The translations under genes were made by a program, and so were the position numbers. Shown in pieces: positions 43,060 to 51,124 of a stretch of 64,000 nucleotides of DNA. Under the pieces are notes generated by a model, which saw only the letters and a list, made by a program, of their open reading frames with translations, was not told the DNA's origin and ran no database searches. Within the stretch, counting starts at the first letter, position 1. Every line of letters begins with the position of its first letter. This DNA is from Halosimplex litoreum. GTDB taxonomy: Archaea > Halobacteriota > Halobacteria > Halobacteriales > Haloarculaceae. The stretch is taken from assembly GCF_016065055.1 (NCBI RefSeq), contig NZ_CP065856.1, positions 3,161,836 to 3,225,835 of the forward strand, written 5' to 3'.

Positions 43060-43653
43060 ATGGCACGCCGTTCGGACGACCGCGGTGACACCGACGAGGG
43101 GGGGATCCTCTCGCCCGACGAGCTCGACATCAGCCAGGACGAGCACGTCGCGGAGATCGACGACGGCCGCTACGTCGTCTCGCCGGGCGACCCGATCGAC
43201 GACGTGCCGGCGGTCGACTCCAGAGGCAGTGGTGCGGACGCGAACGCGGAGTTGCCGCCCGAGCCCGCTCGGGAGCCCGAACCCGAACCCAAGGCGCCGG
43301 AGCTGACCGAAGAGGCGGTCCACGAGTTCCTCGCGACCCAGTTCGACGACTCGGGGTCGCGCTACGGCTTCGACATCACGGCGACGTTCGACGGCGCGAC
43401 CCGGCAGCGACAGATGGTCTCGAACGACGTGGTGACGATCTTCGAGAGCCTGGTGCTGTGGTACGCCCAGCAGATCGACGGGAAGACGCCCGTCGAAGAG
43501 GTGCTGGGCATCATGCTGATGGAGGCGAACGTCCCGGTCCGGTACCCGCCCGCGAGCCTCCAGCGACTGCTCGAATCGACCGACCTCTCGCCCGACGACT
43601 CGATCGCCGACCTCATCGCCGCCGTCGGCGACGAGGACGGGTTCCGCCTCTGA
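43060..43653 (+). CDS. Conserved motility-island protein of unknown function
   Basis: A 197-residue acidic protein. The first 90 residues are disordered, including a Pro/Glu run (EPEPEPKAPE). The second half looks folded and helical (YGFDITATFDGATRQRQMVSNDVVTIFESLVLWYAQQIDGKT is one piece, about 105-145). AATTATGA at 43030-43037 sits at leaderless TATA distance from this ATG. It lies just upstream of cheY and may belong to the same regulon, but I cannot name a function. Confidence 0.7.
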   Translation: MARRSDDRGDTDEGGILSPDELDISQDEHVAEIDDGRYVVSPGDPIDDVPAVDSRGSGADANAELPPEPAREPEPEPKAPELTEEAVHEFLATQFDDSGSRYGFDITATFDGATRQRQMVSNDVVTIFESLVLWYAQQIDGKTPVEEVLGIMLMEANVPVRYPPASLQRLLESTDLSPDDSIADLIAAVGDEDGFRL

Positions 43654-43738
43654 ACGGCCCCGCGTCCGGTGTCGAACCGCCCGCCTGCGGACCGGTCGGG
43701 CGTCGCAGGTGCTATCAATCCCGATAATTTACGGGAAG

Positions 43739-43746
43739 GCTTTATC
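43739..43746 (+). promoter_or_regulatory. Candidate TATA box upstream of cheY
   Basis: GCTTTATC lies about 40 nt before the cheY ATG, and another AT-rich site (ATAATTTA) is 15 nt further up. A consensus ribosome site GAGGTGA (43767-43773) stands 7 nt before the ATG. A short leader is therefore expected, which favours the upstream site. Confidence 0.45.
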
Positions 43747-43780
43747 TGGGTTTTCACAGTACGACAGAGGTGATAGGCCC

Positions 43781-44140
43781 ATGTCAGACGTATTGATAGC
43801 CGACGACTCGGAGTTCATGCGAAACCTGCTACGCGAGATCCTCGAGGAGGATCACAACATCGTGGGCGAGGTGGAGAACGGCGTCGAGGCGGTCGAGACG
43901 TACAAGGAAGCGAACCCGGACCTGGTGATGATGGACATCGTGATGCCCATCCGCGACGGTATCGAGGCGACCGACGAGATCAAGACCTCTAACCCGGAGG
44001 CGAACGTCATCATGTGTACCAGCGTCGGTCAGGAGGAGAAGATGAAAGAGGCGGTCAAGGCCGGTGCGGACGGGTACATCACGAAGCCGTTCCAGAAGCC
44101 GAGCGTCATGGAAGCCATCGAGGACGTCGTCCCGTCATGA
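43781..44140 (+). CDS. cheY: CheY response regulator
   Basis: A 119-residue stand-alone receiver. The acidic pocket is LIADDSEF, the phosphoacceptor is Asp52 (VMMDIVMPIRDG), the switch Thr/Ser is in MCTSVG, and Lys is in YITKPFQKPS. It carries the signal from CheA to the archaellum through CheF. A strong ribosome site GAGGTGA precedes the ATG. Its last codon and stop overlap the cheC start as ATGA, so the two are translationally coupled. Confidence 0.95.
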   Translation: MSDVLIADDSEFMRNLLREILEEDHNIVGEVENGVEAVETYKEANPDLVMMDIVMPIRDGIEATDEIKTSNPEANVIMCTSVGQEEKMKEAVKAGADGYITKPFQKPSVMEAIEDVVPS

Positions 44141-45351
44141 AAGTCGACGTCCAGTCGCTCGGGACGTTCAACCGCCTGGCTCACGAGGGGGCCGAACAGG
44201 CCACGGCGTCGCTGTGTCAGATGACCGGGCTGGACGCCGTCGTCGACGTGACGAAGATCACGCTGGTCGACCGCGCGGACGTGGGCGACCAGTTGGGCGA
44301 CGGCGACTACGTCGGCGTCCGGTTCGCCTTCGACGGCGAGCTCGCGGGCGAAACGGTGCTCGTGTTCGACCGGGCCGGCAGCGAGACGATCGTCGAGTCG
44401 CTGGTGCCGGGCGGGTCCGACGACGAGGCGATGGCCCGCTCCAGCGTCGAGGAGATCGGCAACATCATGATGAGCGGGTTCATCGACGGCTGGGCGGACT
44501 TCCTGGAGACGACTATCGAACACTCCCCCCCCGAGTACGTGGCGGGCGACAGGTCGGCGATGCTCCCCGAGCCTCCGGAGGACGCCGAGCGCGACCAGGT
44601 GTTCGTCTTCAAGAGCGAGATCGAGTGGGTCGGCGAGTCGGTGAGCTTCTACATCTACATGTTCCCCGAGTACGACCCGCTCGCGGACGTGATGGCCAAG
44701 ACCGGCGACACCGAGGACGACGCCATCCCGATCGACAAGCTCGAGGTCTTCAACGAGATGACCAAGGACGGCACCCAGCAGGCCGCCGCCAACGTCGAGA
44801 TGATGACCGGGATCGAGACCGAGGCGGAGGTCACCCGCCTGAGCTTCGCGCCGATCGAGGACGTGCCCAAGCAGGTCGGGACCGACACGTACGTCGGAAC
44901 AGTCGTCGAGTTCACGGGGATCCCCAGTGGTTTTCTCCTCGTGCTGTTCGACGAGGCCTCTGCCGTGCATATCGCCGAGGCGATGATGCCGGTCGAGATG
45001 GATGCCGAGGAGCTGACCGACCAGCACAAGGCCGCCATCGAGGAACTGGGCAACATCATGACCTCGGGGTTCGTCGATGGCTGGGCGAACGTGCTCCAGA
45101 CCTCCGTCGAGCACACGCCGCCGCGGCTGGTCCACGACATGGGCCGGGCGGTCGTCGACCCGCTGGCCGCGCAGGTCGGCCAGCACCAGGAACACGCCTT
45201 CATCATCGACTCGGAGATGCGGACCGACGACATCGCCTTCGGAGCCGAGATCCACGCGCTCCCGAACGAAACCGAATTACGTCAGGCGCTCGACGAGTTA
45301 CTCGTCGAACGGGCCGACCAGACCGAAGCCGACGTGGAAACGATCTTCTGA
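44137..45351 (+). CDS. cheC: Tandem CheC-family protein
   Basis: A 404-residue protein made of two CheC/CheX-type phosphatase units, about 8-190 and 205-395. Each has the family pattern (EEIGNIMMSGFIDGWADFLETTIEHSPP is the first, about 103-130; EELGNIMTSGFVDGWANVLQ the second) with the catalytic E-x3-N set. CheC dephosphorylates CheY and interacts with CheD. The fusion of two units in one gene is unlike the single-unit CheC of Bacillus. It overlaps cheY by ATGA and ends 3 nt before cheD. Confidence 0.9.
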   Translation: MKVDVQSLGTFNRLAHEGAEQATASLCQMTGLDAVVDVTKITLVDRADVGDQLGDGDYVGVRFAFDGELAGETVLVFDRAGSETIVESLVPGGSDDEAMARSSVEEIGNIMMSGFIDGWADFLETTIEHSPPEYVAGDRSAMLPEPPEDAERDQVFVFKSEIEWVGESVSFYIYMFPEYDPLADVMAKTGDTEDDAIPIDKLEVFNEMTKDGTQQAAANVEMMTGIETEAEVTRLSFAPIEDVPKQVGTDTYVGTVVEFTGIPSGFLLVLFDEASAVHIAEAMMPVEMDAEELTDQHKAAIEELGNIMTSGFVDGWANVLQTSVEHTPPRLVHDMGRAVVDPLAAQVGQHQEHAFIIDSEMRTDDIAFGAEIHALPNETELRQALDELLVERADQTEADVETIF

Positions 45352-45354
45352 CAC

Positions 45355-45876
45355 ATGAAGGTATACGACGGGACGACGGCCGAGAGCGAGCCCGCGACCC
45401 AGCCCGAGCGGGTGAAAGTCGGCATCGCCGAGTCGGAGGTCACGGACGGGAACGCCCTGCTCACGACGAGCGGGCTCGGGTCGTGTCTGGGCGTTGCCGT
45501 GTACGATCGGTCGGCGGCGGTCGCCGGCCTCGTCCACGTCATGCTCCCCTCGATCGACGAGATGGAGAGCGACAACGACGCGAAGTTCGCCGACTCGGGG
45601 ATCCGCTCGCTCGTCGCCGACATGGAGCGACGGGGCGCCGACCGCGAGCGCATGGAGGCGAAGATCGCCGGGGGCAGCGACATGCTCGACTTCTCCGAGA
45701 ACGGTTCGGGGATCGGCGTGCGAAACGTCGAGATGGGCCGACGGACCCTCGCCGAGTTCGACATCCCCATCGTCGGCGAAGACGTGGGCGGCGACCACGG
45801 ACGGTCGCTGCGGCTCGAAGCGACCAGCGGCGACCTCGTCGTCAAAAGTGCGAATCGCGATCCGATCACGCTGTAG
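45355..45876 (+). CDS. cheD: CheD, transducer glutamine deamidase
   Basis: A 173-residue protein. The catalytic cysteine is in GLGSCLGV, the histidine in LVHVMLPS, and the threonine nearby in LLTTSG. It deamidates glutamines of transducers and is regulated by CheC, which is encoded immediately upstream. The gene ends about 230 nt before the archaellum operon, so a separate promoter for arlCDE is likely. Confidence 0.93.
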   Translation: MKVYDGTTAESEPATQPERVKVGIAESEVTDGNALLTTSGLGSCLGVAVYDRSAAVAGLVHVMLPSIDEMESDNDAKFADSGIRSLVADMERRGADRERMEAKIAGGSDMLDFSENGSGIGVRNVEMGRRTLAEFDIPIVGEDVGGDHGRSLRLEATSGDLVVKSANRDPITL

Positions 45877-46103
45877 CCGTCAGCTACGCGGAGACCCGTC
45901 GGACGCACGTCCGACGGGGGCGCGGTCGGCGGACCGGTCGATCCGCTTCTTTCACCGTCCACGCCGTGAAATTTACGTCCGACGTTTCTTTCCGAACGCC
46001 GAGCGTTAGTTCAAGGTCGGTAGCCTCGAATTAACGCGTCTGTTATCAGCAATGATACTATTAACGATACATTGAAGGGTGTTAGAACGGACTTACCGAC
46101 GTA
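45877..46103 (+). promoter_or_regulatory. Promoter region of the arlCDE-J operon
   Basis: 227 nt with an AT-rich stretch near 46030-46075 (TTAACG, ATACTATTAACGATACAT). A TATA box around 46053 would start the transcript roughly 25 nt before the arlCDE ATG. No clear operator is seen. Confidence 0.45.
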
Positions 46104-47693
46104 ATGAGTCCCGTCGCTCAGTCGCTCGGCCCGGTCGCGCCGGGCGTGCCGGACGCGCTCCCCGCGCTGTTGGTCCTGTTGACCAGCGGCGTTCTCGGGA
46201 TGAGCATCCGGCAGATGATCGACATCTTCGGCGACGACGACGGGAGCGACGAGGACGACGAGAGCATGGCCGACGGCGGACTGATGGCCGAGGACGGCGA
46301 CGACGAGGAACTCGGCGGCTTCGGTGGGCTCGACGACGACGGCGACGACTTCGGCGAATTCGGCGACGACGAGTTCGGTGACATGGACGACGGCGGCGGT
46401 AGCGACACCGACGAACTCGAACACCGGCTCGACGAGCTGGAGACCGAAGTCGGGAGCCTCTCTTCGACGGTCAACACCGTCCGCAACGAGAACGAGCAGA
46501 TCGCCGAGACCGTCGACGACGTCGAAGAGAACGTCCGGAAGCTGCTGGACATCTACGAGATGGTCACCCGCGGGGTCAACCCCTTCGCCGACGACATGGA
46601 GCCCGGCGGGATGGGCGGCGCGGGCGGCGGCGGGAACTTCGGCCTGTTCGACGACGGGGACGACGGCGGCGACGAGGAGGACCTGGACGACGAGATCGCC
46701 GACGCCGACGCCGAGGGCTTCTTCGACGAGGATCTGGTCGAGGACGACGCCTCACCCGAGGGCAGCGTCGACGACATGATGGGCGGTGACGACCTCGGCG
46801 GTTTCGAGGACGGCGATGGGACGTTCGACGACGACGCGCTGGACGACGACGAGTTCGGCGGGATGGGCGACCTGGACGACGGGATGGACGACGAGTTCGA
46901 CGAGGCGGACGACACCGAGGGTGAAGACGACATGAGCGAGACATCCGACGGAGAGGGCGGCAAGTCCTTCGCGGAACTGAAAGACGAGTACGAGTCCGGC
47001 GACGCCGAGTGGGCCGACGAGCTAGAGGGCGAACCCGAGGACGACGACGCCGACGAGGACTCGCTCGAGGCGGACCTGGGGGACGCCGACGACCTCCTCG
47101 ACGACACCGGCGAGTCCGACGACGAGATGGCCGACGACGACCTCTTCGACGAGGTCATCGAGGACGACGGGATGGGCGGGCTCGACGACGAAGCCGAGGC
47201 GGACGCCGAACCCGAACCGGATCCGGACGTGGCCGTGGAACCGGAGCCGGAACCGGAGTCCGACACCGAGGCGACGAGGGAGCCGGAACCGGAGCCCGAA
47301 CCGGAACCGGAACCGGCGGCCGACGCTGGAGCGACCGACGGGGCCGACTCCGACGGCAAGCCGTATCTCGCGACGATGCCCGAGGGGCTCGCCAGCGAAC
47401 TCGTGGTCGTCGAGTGGCTGGAGTACCTCGTCGAGCGAGTCGGCGTCCGCGAGACGGCGCGAGCGATCGACTACTACGAGCGGATCGACTGGGTGGCCGA
47501 GCCGGTCGCCGAGGACCTGCAGGCGTACCTGCGCGGGTTCGACGGCTCGGGTGGCGAGGGCGGACTGACGATCGACCACCACACCCAGAGCCTGCGATAC
47601 ATCAGCCAGCTCGACGGCGACGCCGCCGAGGCCGTCGCGCTCTCGAAGCTCGCGGGATCTCGGGGAGGTGGTGCCGATGGGCTTCAGCGTTAG
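46104..47693 (+). CDS. arlCDE: Archaellum motor subunit, ArlC/ArlD/ArlE fusion
   Basis: A 529-residue fused switch component. It has a short hydrophobic N-terminus (LPALLVLLTSGVLGMSI) and the ArlC-like coiled coil (ELEHRLDELETEVGSLSSTVN) near 108-155. A very long Asp/Glu-rich disordered middle includes a run of Glu-Pro repeats. The C-terminal ArlD/E domain (PYLATMPEGLASELVVVEWLEYLVE) ends in YISQLDG. Haloarchaea carry fused versions of these genes, and the protein is thought to receive the CheF/CheY signal. Its 3' end overlaps arlF by 17 nt. Confidence 0.9.
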   Translation: MSPVAQSLGPVAPGVPDALPALLVLLTSGVLGMSIRQMIDIFGDDDGSDEDDESMADGGLMAEDGDDEELGGFGGLDDDGDDFGEFGDDEFGDMDDGGGSDTDELEHRLDELETEVGSLSSTVNTVRNENEQIAETVDDVEENVRKLLDIYEMVTRGVNPFADDMEPGGMGGAGGGGNFGLFDDGDDGGDEEDLDDEIADADAEGFFDEDLVEDDASPEGSVDDMMGGDDLGGFEDGDGTFDDDALDDDEFGGMGDLDDGMDDEFDEADDTEGEDDMSETSDGEGGKSFAELKDEYESGDAEWADELEGEPEDDDADEDSLEADLGDADDLLDDTGESDDEMADDDLFDEVIEDDGMGGLDDEAEADAEPEPDPDVAVEPEPEPESDTEATREPEPEPEPEPEPAADAGATDGADSDGKPYLATMPEGLASELVVVEWLEYLVERVGVRETARAIDYYERIDWVAEPVAEDLQAYLRGFDGSGGEGGLTIDHHTQSLRYISQLDGDAAEAVALSKLAGSRGGGADGLQR

Positions 47694-48213
47694 CGGTTCG
47701 TTCGCGATCGTCTTCGTCGGAGCGCTGCTCGCCTTCGGGGTGTGGCACACCGCCGCATCGAACGGGTTCGAACGGGTCACCGAAGCGCAGAGCGACCGCG
47801 CCGACGCGACGCTCGACCAGCGAAACACCGACGTCGCGGTCGAGTCGGTGACCTACGACGCGGTCAACGAGACCCTCCGCGTCAACGCGACCAACACCGG
47901 GTCCACGTCGCTGTCGCTCGACGACACGGACCTGCTGGTCGACAACGAGTACCGGGTGGGCTGGCAGGACCGAGCGACCATCGACGGGGCGACGCTGGAG
48001 ACCGACCTCTGGCTCCCCGGCGAGGAGCTCTCGACCAACGTGACCGTCTCGGACCCCAAGCAGGTCAAACTCGTCACCGGACCGGGCGTCGCAGCTTCGA
48101 GTCCAGTCACCGAGACCGTCACCGCGACGCCCGCCTCGCTCGGGATCCCCCGCCTGTTCCCGTCCGGTGTCGACGGGATCGGCGGCCCGCTGGAGGTGGG
48201 ACTGCGTGGCTAG
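47677..48213 (+). CDS. arlF: Archaellum stator-type protein ArlF
   Basis: A 178-residue protein. One N-terminal span (SFAIVFVGALLAFGVW) is followed by a beta-sandwich ectodomain of ArlF type (RNTDVAVESVTYDAVNETLRVNATNTGS, from about 48). This is the motor part thought to contact the S-layer. The ATG at 47677 is chosen over a GTG at 47668 because GGGGAGGTG (47662-47670) ends 6 nt before it. It overlaps arlCDE by 17 nt and arlG by 8 nt. Confidence 0.88.
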   Translation: MGFSVSGSFAIVFVGALLAFGVWHTAASNGFERVTEAQSDRADATLDQRNTDVAVESVTYDAVNETLRVNATNTGSTSLSLDDTDLLVDNEYRVGWQDRATIDGATLETDLWLPGEELSTNVTVSDPKQVKLVTGPGVAASSPVTETVTATPASLGIPRLFPSGVDGIGGPLEVGLRG

Positions 48214-48667
48214 CGTCTCCGCGTCGCACCTGATACTGTTCATCGCGTCGATGCTCGTCGCCGCCAGCGTGGCCGGTATCCTGACCGAGAGCGTCGACCG
48301 ACTCGGCGGCGCCCTGCAGGACCAGGGACTCCGGCTCAGCGAAGACATCGGGACCGACGTGGAGATCATCAGCGACAGCGGCGCGGGCACGGTGTACGAC
48401 GACACCTCGGAGGTGGTCACGGTCCACGTGAAGAACACGGGCTCGGAGACCTTACCGGCCCAGAGCGACGCCGTCGACGTGTTCGTCGACGGGCGATACG
48501 AGACGGACGTCTCGGTAACGCTGGTTGGGGACGCGTCGAGCTGGCGACCGGCGGAGGTCGTCCGGCTCCAAGTCGACCGCTCGGACGCGCCGCTGGCGGC
48601 CGACGAGGACCACCGCCTGAAGGTCGTCGTCAACGGCGACGAGGAGGTGTTCGAGTTCCGCACATGA
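48206..48667 (+). CDS. arlG: Archaellum stator-type protein ArlG
   Basis: 153 residues from a GTG start. An N-terminal span ([18 protein letters not shown]) precedes a beta-rich ectodomain ([16 protein letters not shown]). GGAGGTGGG at 48193-48201 supports this GTG. ArlG pairs with ArlF on the outside of the membrane. The stop overlaps the arlH start as ATGA, so the motor genes form one tightly coupled chain. Confidence 0.88.
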   Translation: MASVSASHLILFIASMLVAASVAGILTESVDRLGGALQDQGLRLSEDIGTDVEIISDSGAGTVYDDTSEVVTVHVKNTGSETLPAQSDAVDVFVDGRYETDVSVTLVGDASSWRPAEVVRLQVDRSDAPLAADEDHRLKVVVNGDEEVFEFRT

Positions 48668-49425
48668 GCATCGCGACAACCGATCTGCTCTCGCTCGGCT
48701 GCAAGGAGCGCGACCGGATCAACAAGGAACTTGGCGGGGGCATCCCCCCCGGGAGCATCGTCCTCGTCGAGGGCGACTACGGCGCCGGCAAGTCCGCGAT
48801 CAGCCAGCGGATCTCCTACGGCCTCTGCGAGGAGGGCCACTCGGTGACGATGCTCTCGACCGAACTCACCGTCGGGAGCTTCCTCGACCAGATGCACTCG
48901 CTGGACTACGGCATGGTCGAGCACCTCCTCGACGAGAACATGCTGTTCCTCCACGCCGACATCGGCGACGGGAACACCTTCTCCAGCAGTGAGGAGGAGG
49001 GCGACCGGAAGGAACTGCTCAAACGGCTGATGGAGGCCGAGGTGATGTGGGAGTCGGAGGTCATCATCATCGACACCTTCGACGCGATCCTCCGCAACGA
49101 CCCCAAGTTCGAGGCGCTGGTCCGCCAGAACGACGAGCGCCAGGCCGCCCTGGAGATCATCTCCTTTTTTAGGGACATCATCTCCCAGGGGAAGGTCATA
49201 ATGCTGACCGTCGACCCCTCGACGCTGGACGAGGAGGCGATCGGGCCCTTCCGGGCGATCGCCGACGTGTTCCTCGAACTGGAGATGATCGAGGTCGGCA
49301 ACGACGTGCGCCGTCAGATCAGCGTCCTCCGCTTCGCCGGCATGGGCGAGCAGGTCGGCGACACCATCGGGTACTCGGTCCGCTCGGGCACCGGCATCGT
49401 GATCGAATCGCGCAGCGTCGCGTGA
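48664..49425 (+). CDS. arlH: Archaellum regulatory ATPase ArlH
   Basis: A 253-residue KaiC-like ATPase that sits on the motor ATPase ArlI. Walker A is [14 protein letters not shown], and Walker B lies in [11 protein letters not shown]. The sequence IDRD-type start ([21 protein letters not shown]) matches the ArlH family. It starts within the arlG stop codon (ATGA). Its own TGA overlaps a GTG that opens a nine-codon frame leading into arlI. Confidence 0.93.
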   Translation: MSIATTDLLSLGCKERDRINKELGGGIPPGSIVLVEGDYGAGKSAISQRISYGLCEEGHSVTMLSTELTVGSFLDQMHSLDYGMVEHLLDENMLFLHADIGDGNTFSSSEEEGDRKELLKRLMEAEVMWESEVIIIDTFDAILRNDPKFEALVRQNDERQAALEIISFFRDIISQGKVIMLTVDPSTLDEEAIGPFRAIADVFLELEMIEVGNDVRRQISVLRFAGMGEQVGDTIGYSVRSGTGIVIESRSVA

Positions 49426-49451
49426 CCGACAGGAGACTCGCACAGCCATGA
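49422..49451 (+). CDS. Nine-residue bridging micro-ORF between arlH and arlI
   Basis: GTG at 49422-49424 overlaps the arlH stop as GTGA. The frame (MTDRRLAQP) ends in TGA at 49449-49451, which overlaps the arlI ATG as ATGA. It contains AGGAGA, the likely arlI ribosome site. It matches the two bridging frames of the che operon in design. Peptide production is not shown. Confidence 0.35.
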   Translation: MTDRRLAQP

Positions 49452-51124
49452 CAGACCACGGACGACCCAAACCCTCGGACGAACTCAGACAGGTGGCATC
49501 GCGCCGGCCACACCTGATGGACCACCTGAAGAAGTTCAAGCAGATCACCGGGGAGTTCCCCACGTTCATCGAGGAGGCCGACGACGACTACGAGTCCAAG
49601 CGGCCGAACGTCCTCTACCCGGTCGGCGGGCCTATCTTCTGTCACATCTACGGCGACATCGGTCAGGACATGAAGTACTACGCCATCGAGCCGGAACTCG
49701 ACGACGAGGAGTCGGTCGTCTTCGAGCAGGTCCGCAACAAGCTCCTCCAGAAGTCCGTCAACAAGCCCGCCCCCACCAGCGACACGGAGTACGACGACCG
49801 CATCGAGGAACTGCTCCAGGAGTCGACGGCCGTCAAGAGCGGCGCCAGCGACGAGAGCGGCGTCCTCTCGCGGTTCAACAAGTTCTCGAACCTCGGCAAG
49901 GTCGAGGTCACCGAGTCGACCTACGAGAACATCCTCTATCGGCTGAACCGCGACATCGTCGGACTCGGCCCGCTGGAACCGGTGATGCGCGACCCCGCCA
50001 ACGAGGACATCCACGTCATCGGCCCCCACGAGTGCCACGTCGACCACTCGGTCTACGGCATGCTCTCGACCACCGTGGACTTCGGAACGCCCGAGGAGTA
50101 CGACCAGTGGCTCAAGAACATGGGCGAGCGCATCGGCGACCCCGTCTCCGACAGCGACCCCATCGTCGACTCAACGCTCCCGGACGGCTCGCGTCTCAAC
50201 CTCATCTACTCCGACGACGTGTCGGTCAAGGGCCCCTCACTCACTATCCGTCAGGGCGACGACGTCCCGCTCTCCATTTTCCAGATCACCAAGTGGGGAA
50301 CGCTCTCGCCGCAGCTCGCGGCGTATCTCTGGCTCTGCCTTGAGAACGAGCAGACCGTCTTCGTCGTCGGGGAGACGGCGTCGGGGAAGACGACGACGCT
50401 CAACTCCATCATGGCGTTCATCCCCCGCGACGCGAAGATCTACACCGCGGAGGACACCGCCGAGGTCCTCCCACCCCACGACACCTGGCAGAAGCTCCTG
50501 ACGCGAGAGGGGGAGGACGAGGGCTCCAGCGTCGACATGTTCGACCTGGTCGCGGCCGCGCTGCGTTCGCGTCCCGACTACATCATCGTCGGTGAGGTCC
50601 GTGGCGAGGAGGGTCGGATGGCGTTCCAGGCCGCCCAGACCGGCCACCCGGTGATGCTGACGTTCCACGCGTCCGACATCGTCTCGATGATCCAGCGCTT
50701 TACCGGCGAGCCGATCAACGTCCCGGAGACGTTCATGGACGTGGCCGACGTGGCGCTGTTCCAGAACCGGGTCAAACAGGGCGACCAGGTCCTGCGCCGC
50801 GTCACCTCGGTTCAGGAGATCGAGGGCTACTCGAAGGAGATGGACGGGGTCGTCACCCGCCAGTCGTTCTACTGGGACCCCGTCGAAGACGAGATCATCT
50901 TCCAGGGAATGAACAACTCCTTCGTGCTCGAAGAGCAGATCGCGACGTTGCTGGGGTACGAGGACACTCGCGACATCTACGACGACCTCAACTTCCGGGC
51001 GAGCGTCATCGAGCGAGCCATTCAGGAGGGTATCCTGGGGTATCACGAGGTCAACGAGCTGATCGAGGACTTCCAGCGCGACGGCGTGGAAGGTCTCCCC
51101 TTCGACATCCACAGGACCGACTGA
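49448..51124 (+). CDS. arlI: Archaellum motor ATPase ArlI
   Basis: A 558-residue hexameric type II/IV secretion-type ATPase that powers assembly and rotation. The N-terminal domain is followed by a catalytic domain with Walker A GETASGKTTTLNS near 308-320, the Asp box (YTAEDTAEVLPP), Walker B PDYIIVGEVRGEE and the His box MLTFHASD. Length is usual for haloarchaea. Its stop overlaps the arlJ ATG by 1 nt (TGATG). Confidence 0.95.
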   Translation: MTDHGRPKPSDELRQVASRRPHLMDHLKKFKQITGEFPTFIEEADDDYESKRPNVLYPVGGPIFCHIYGDIGQDMKYYAIEPELDDEESVVFEQVRNKLLQKSVNKPAPTSDTEYDDRIEELLQESTAVKSGASDESGVLSRFNKFSNLGKVEVTESTYENILYRLNRDIVGLGPLEPVMRDPANEDIHVIGPHECHVDHSVYGMLSTTVDFGTPEEYDQWLKNMGERIGDPVSDSDPIVDSTLPDGSRLNLIYSDDVSVKGPSLTIRQGDDVPLSIFQITKWGTLSPQLAAYLWLCLENEQTVFVVGETASGKTTTLNSIMAFIPRDAKIYTAEDTAEVLPPHDTWQKLLTREGEDEGSSVDMFDLVAAALRSRPDYIIVGEVRGEEGRMAFQAAQTGHPVMLTFHASDIVSMIQRFTGEPINVPETFMDVADVALFQNRVKQGDQVLRRVTSVQEIEGYSKEMDGVVTRQSFYWDPVEDEIIFQGMNNSFVLEEQIATLLGYEDTRDIYDDLNFRASVIERAIQEGILGYHEVNELIEDFQRDGVEGLPFDIHRTD

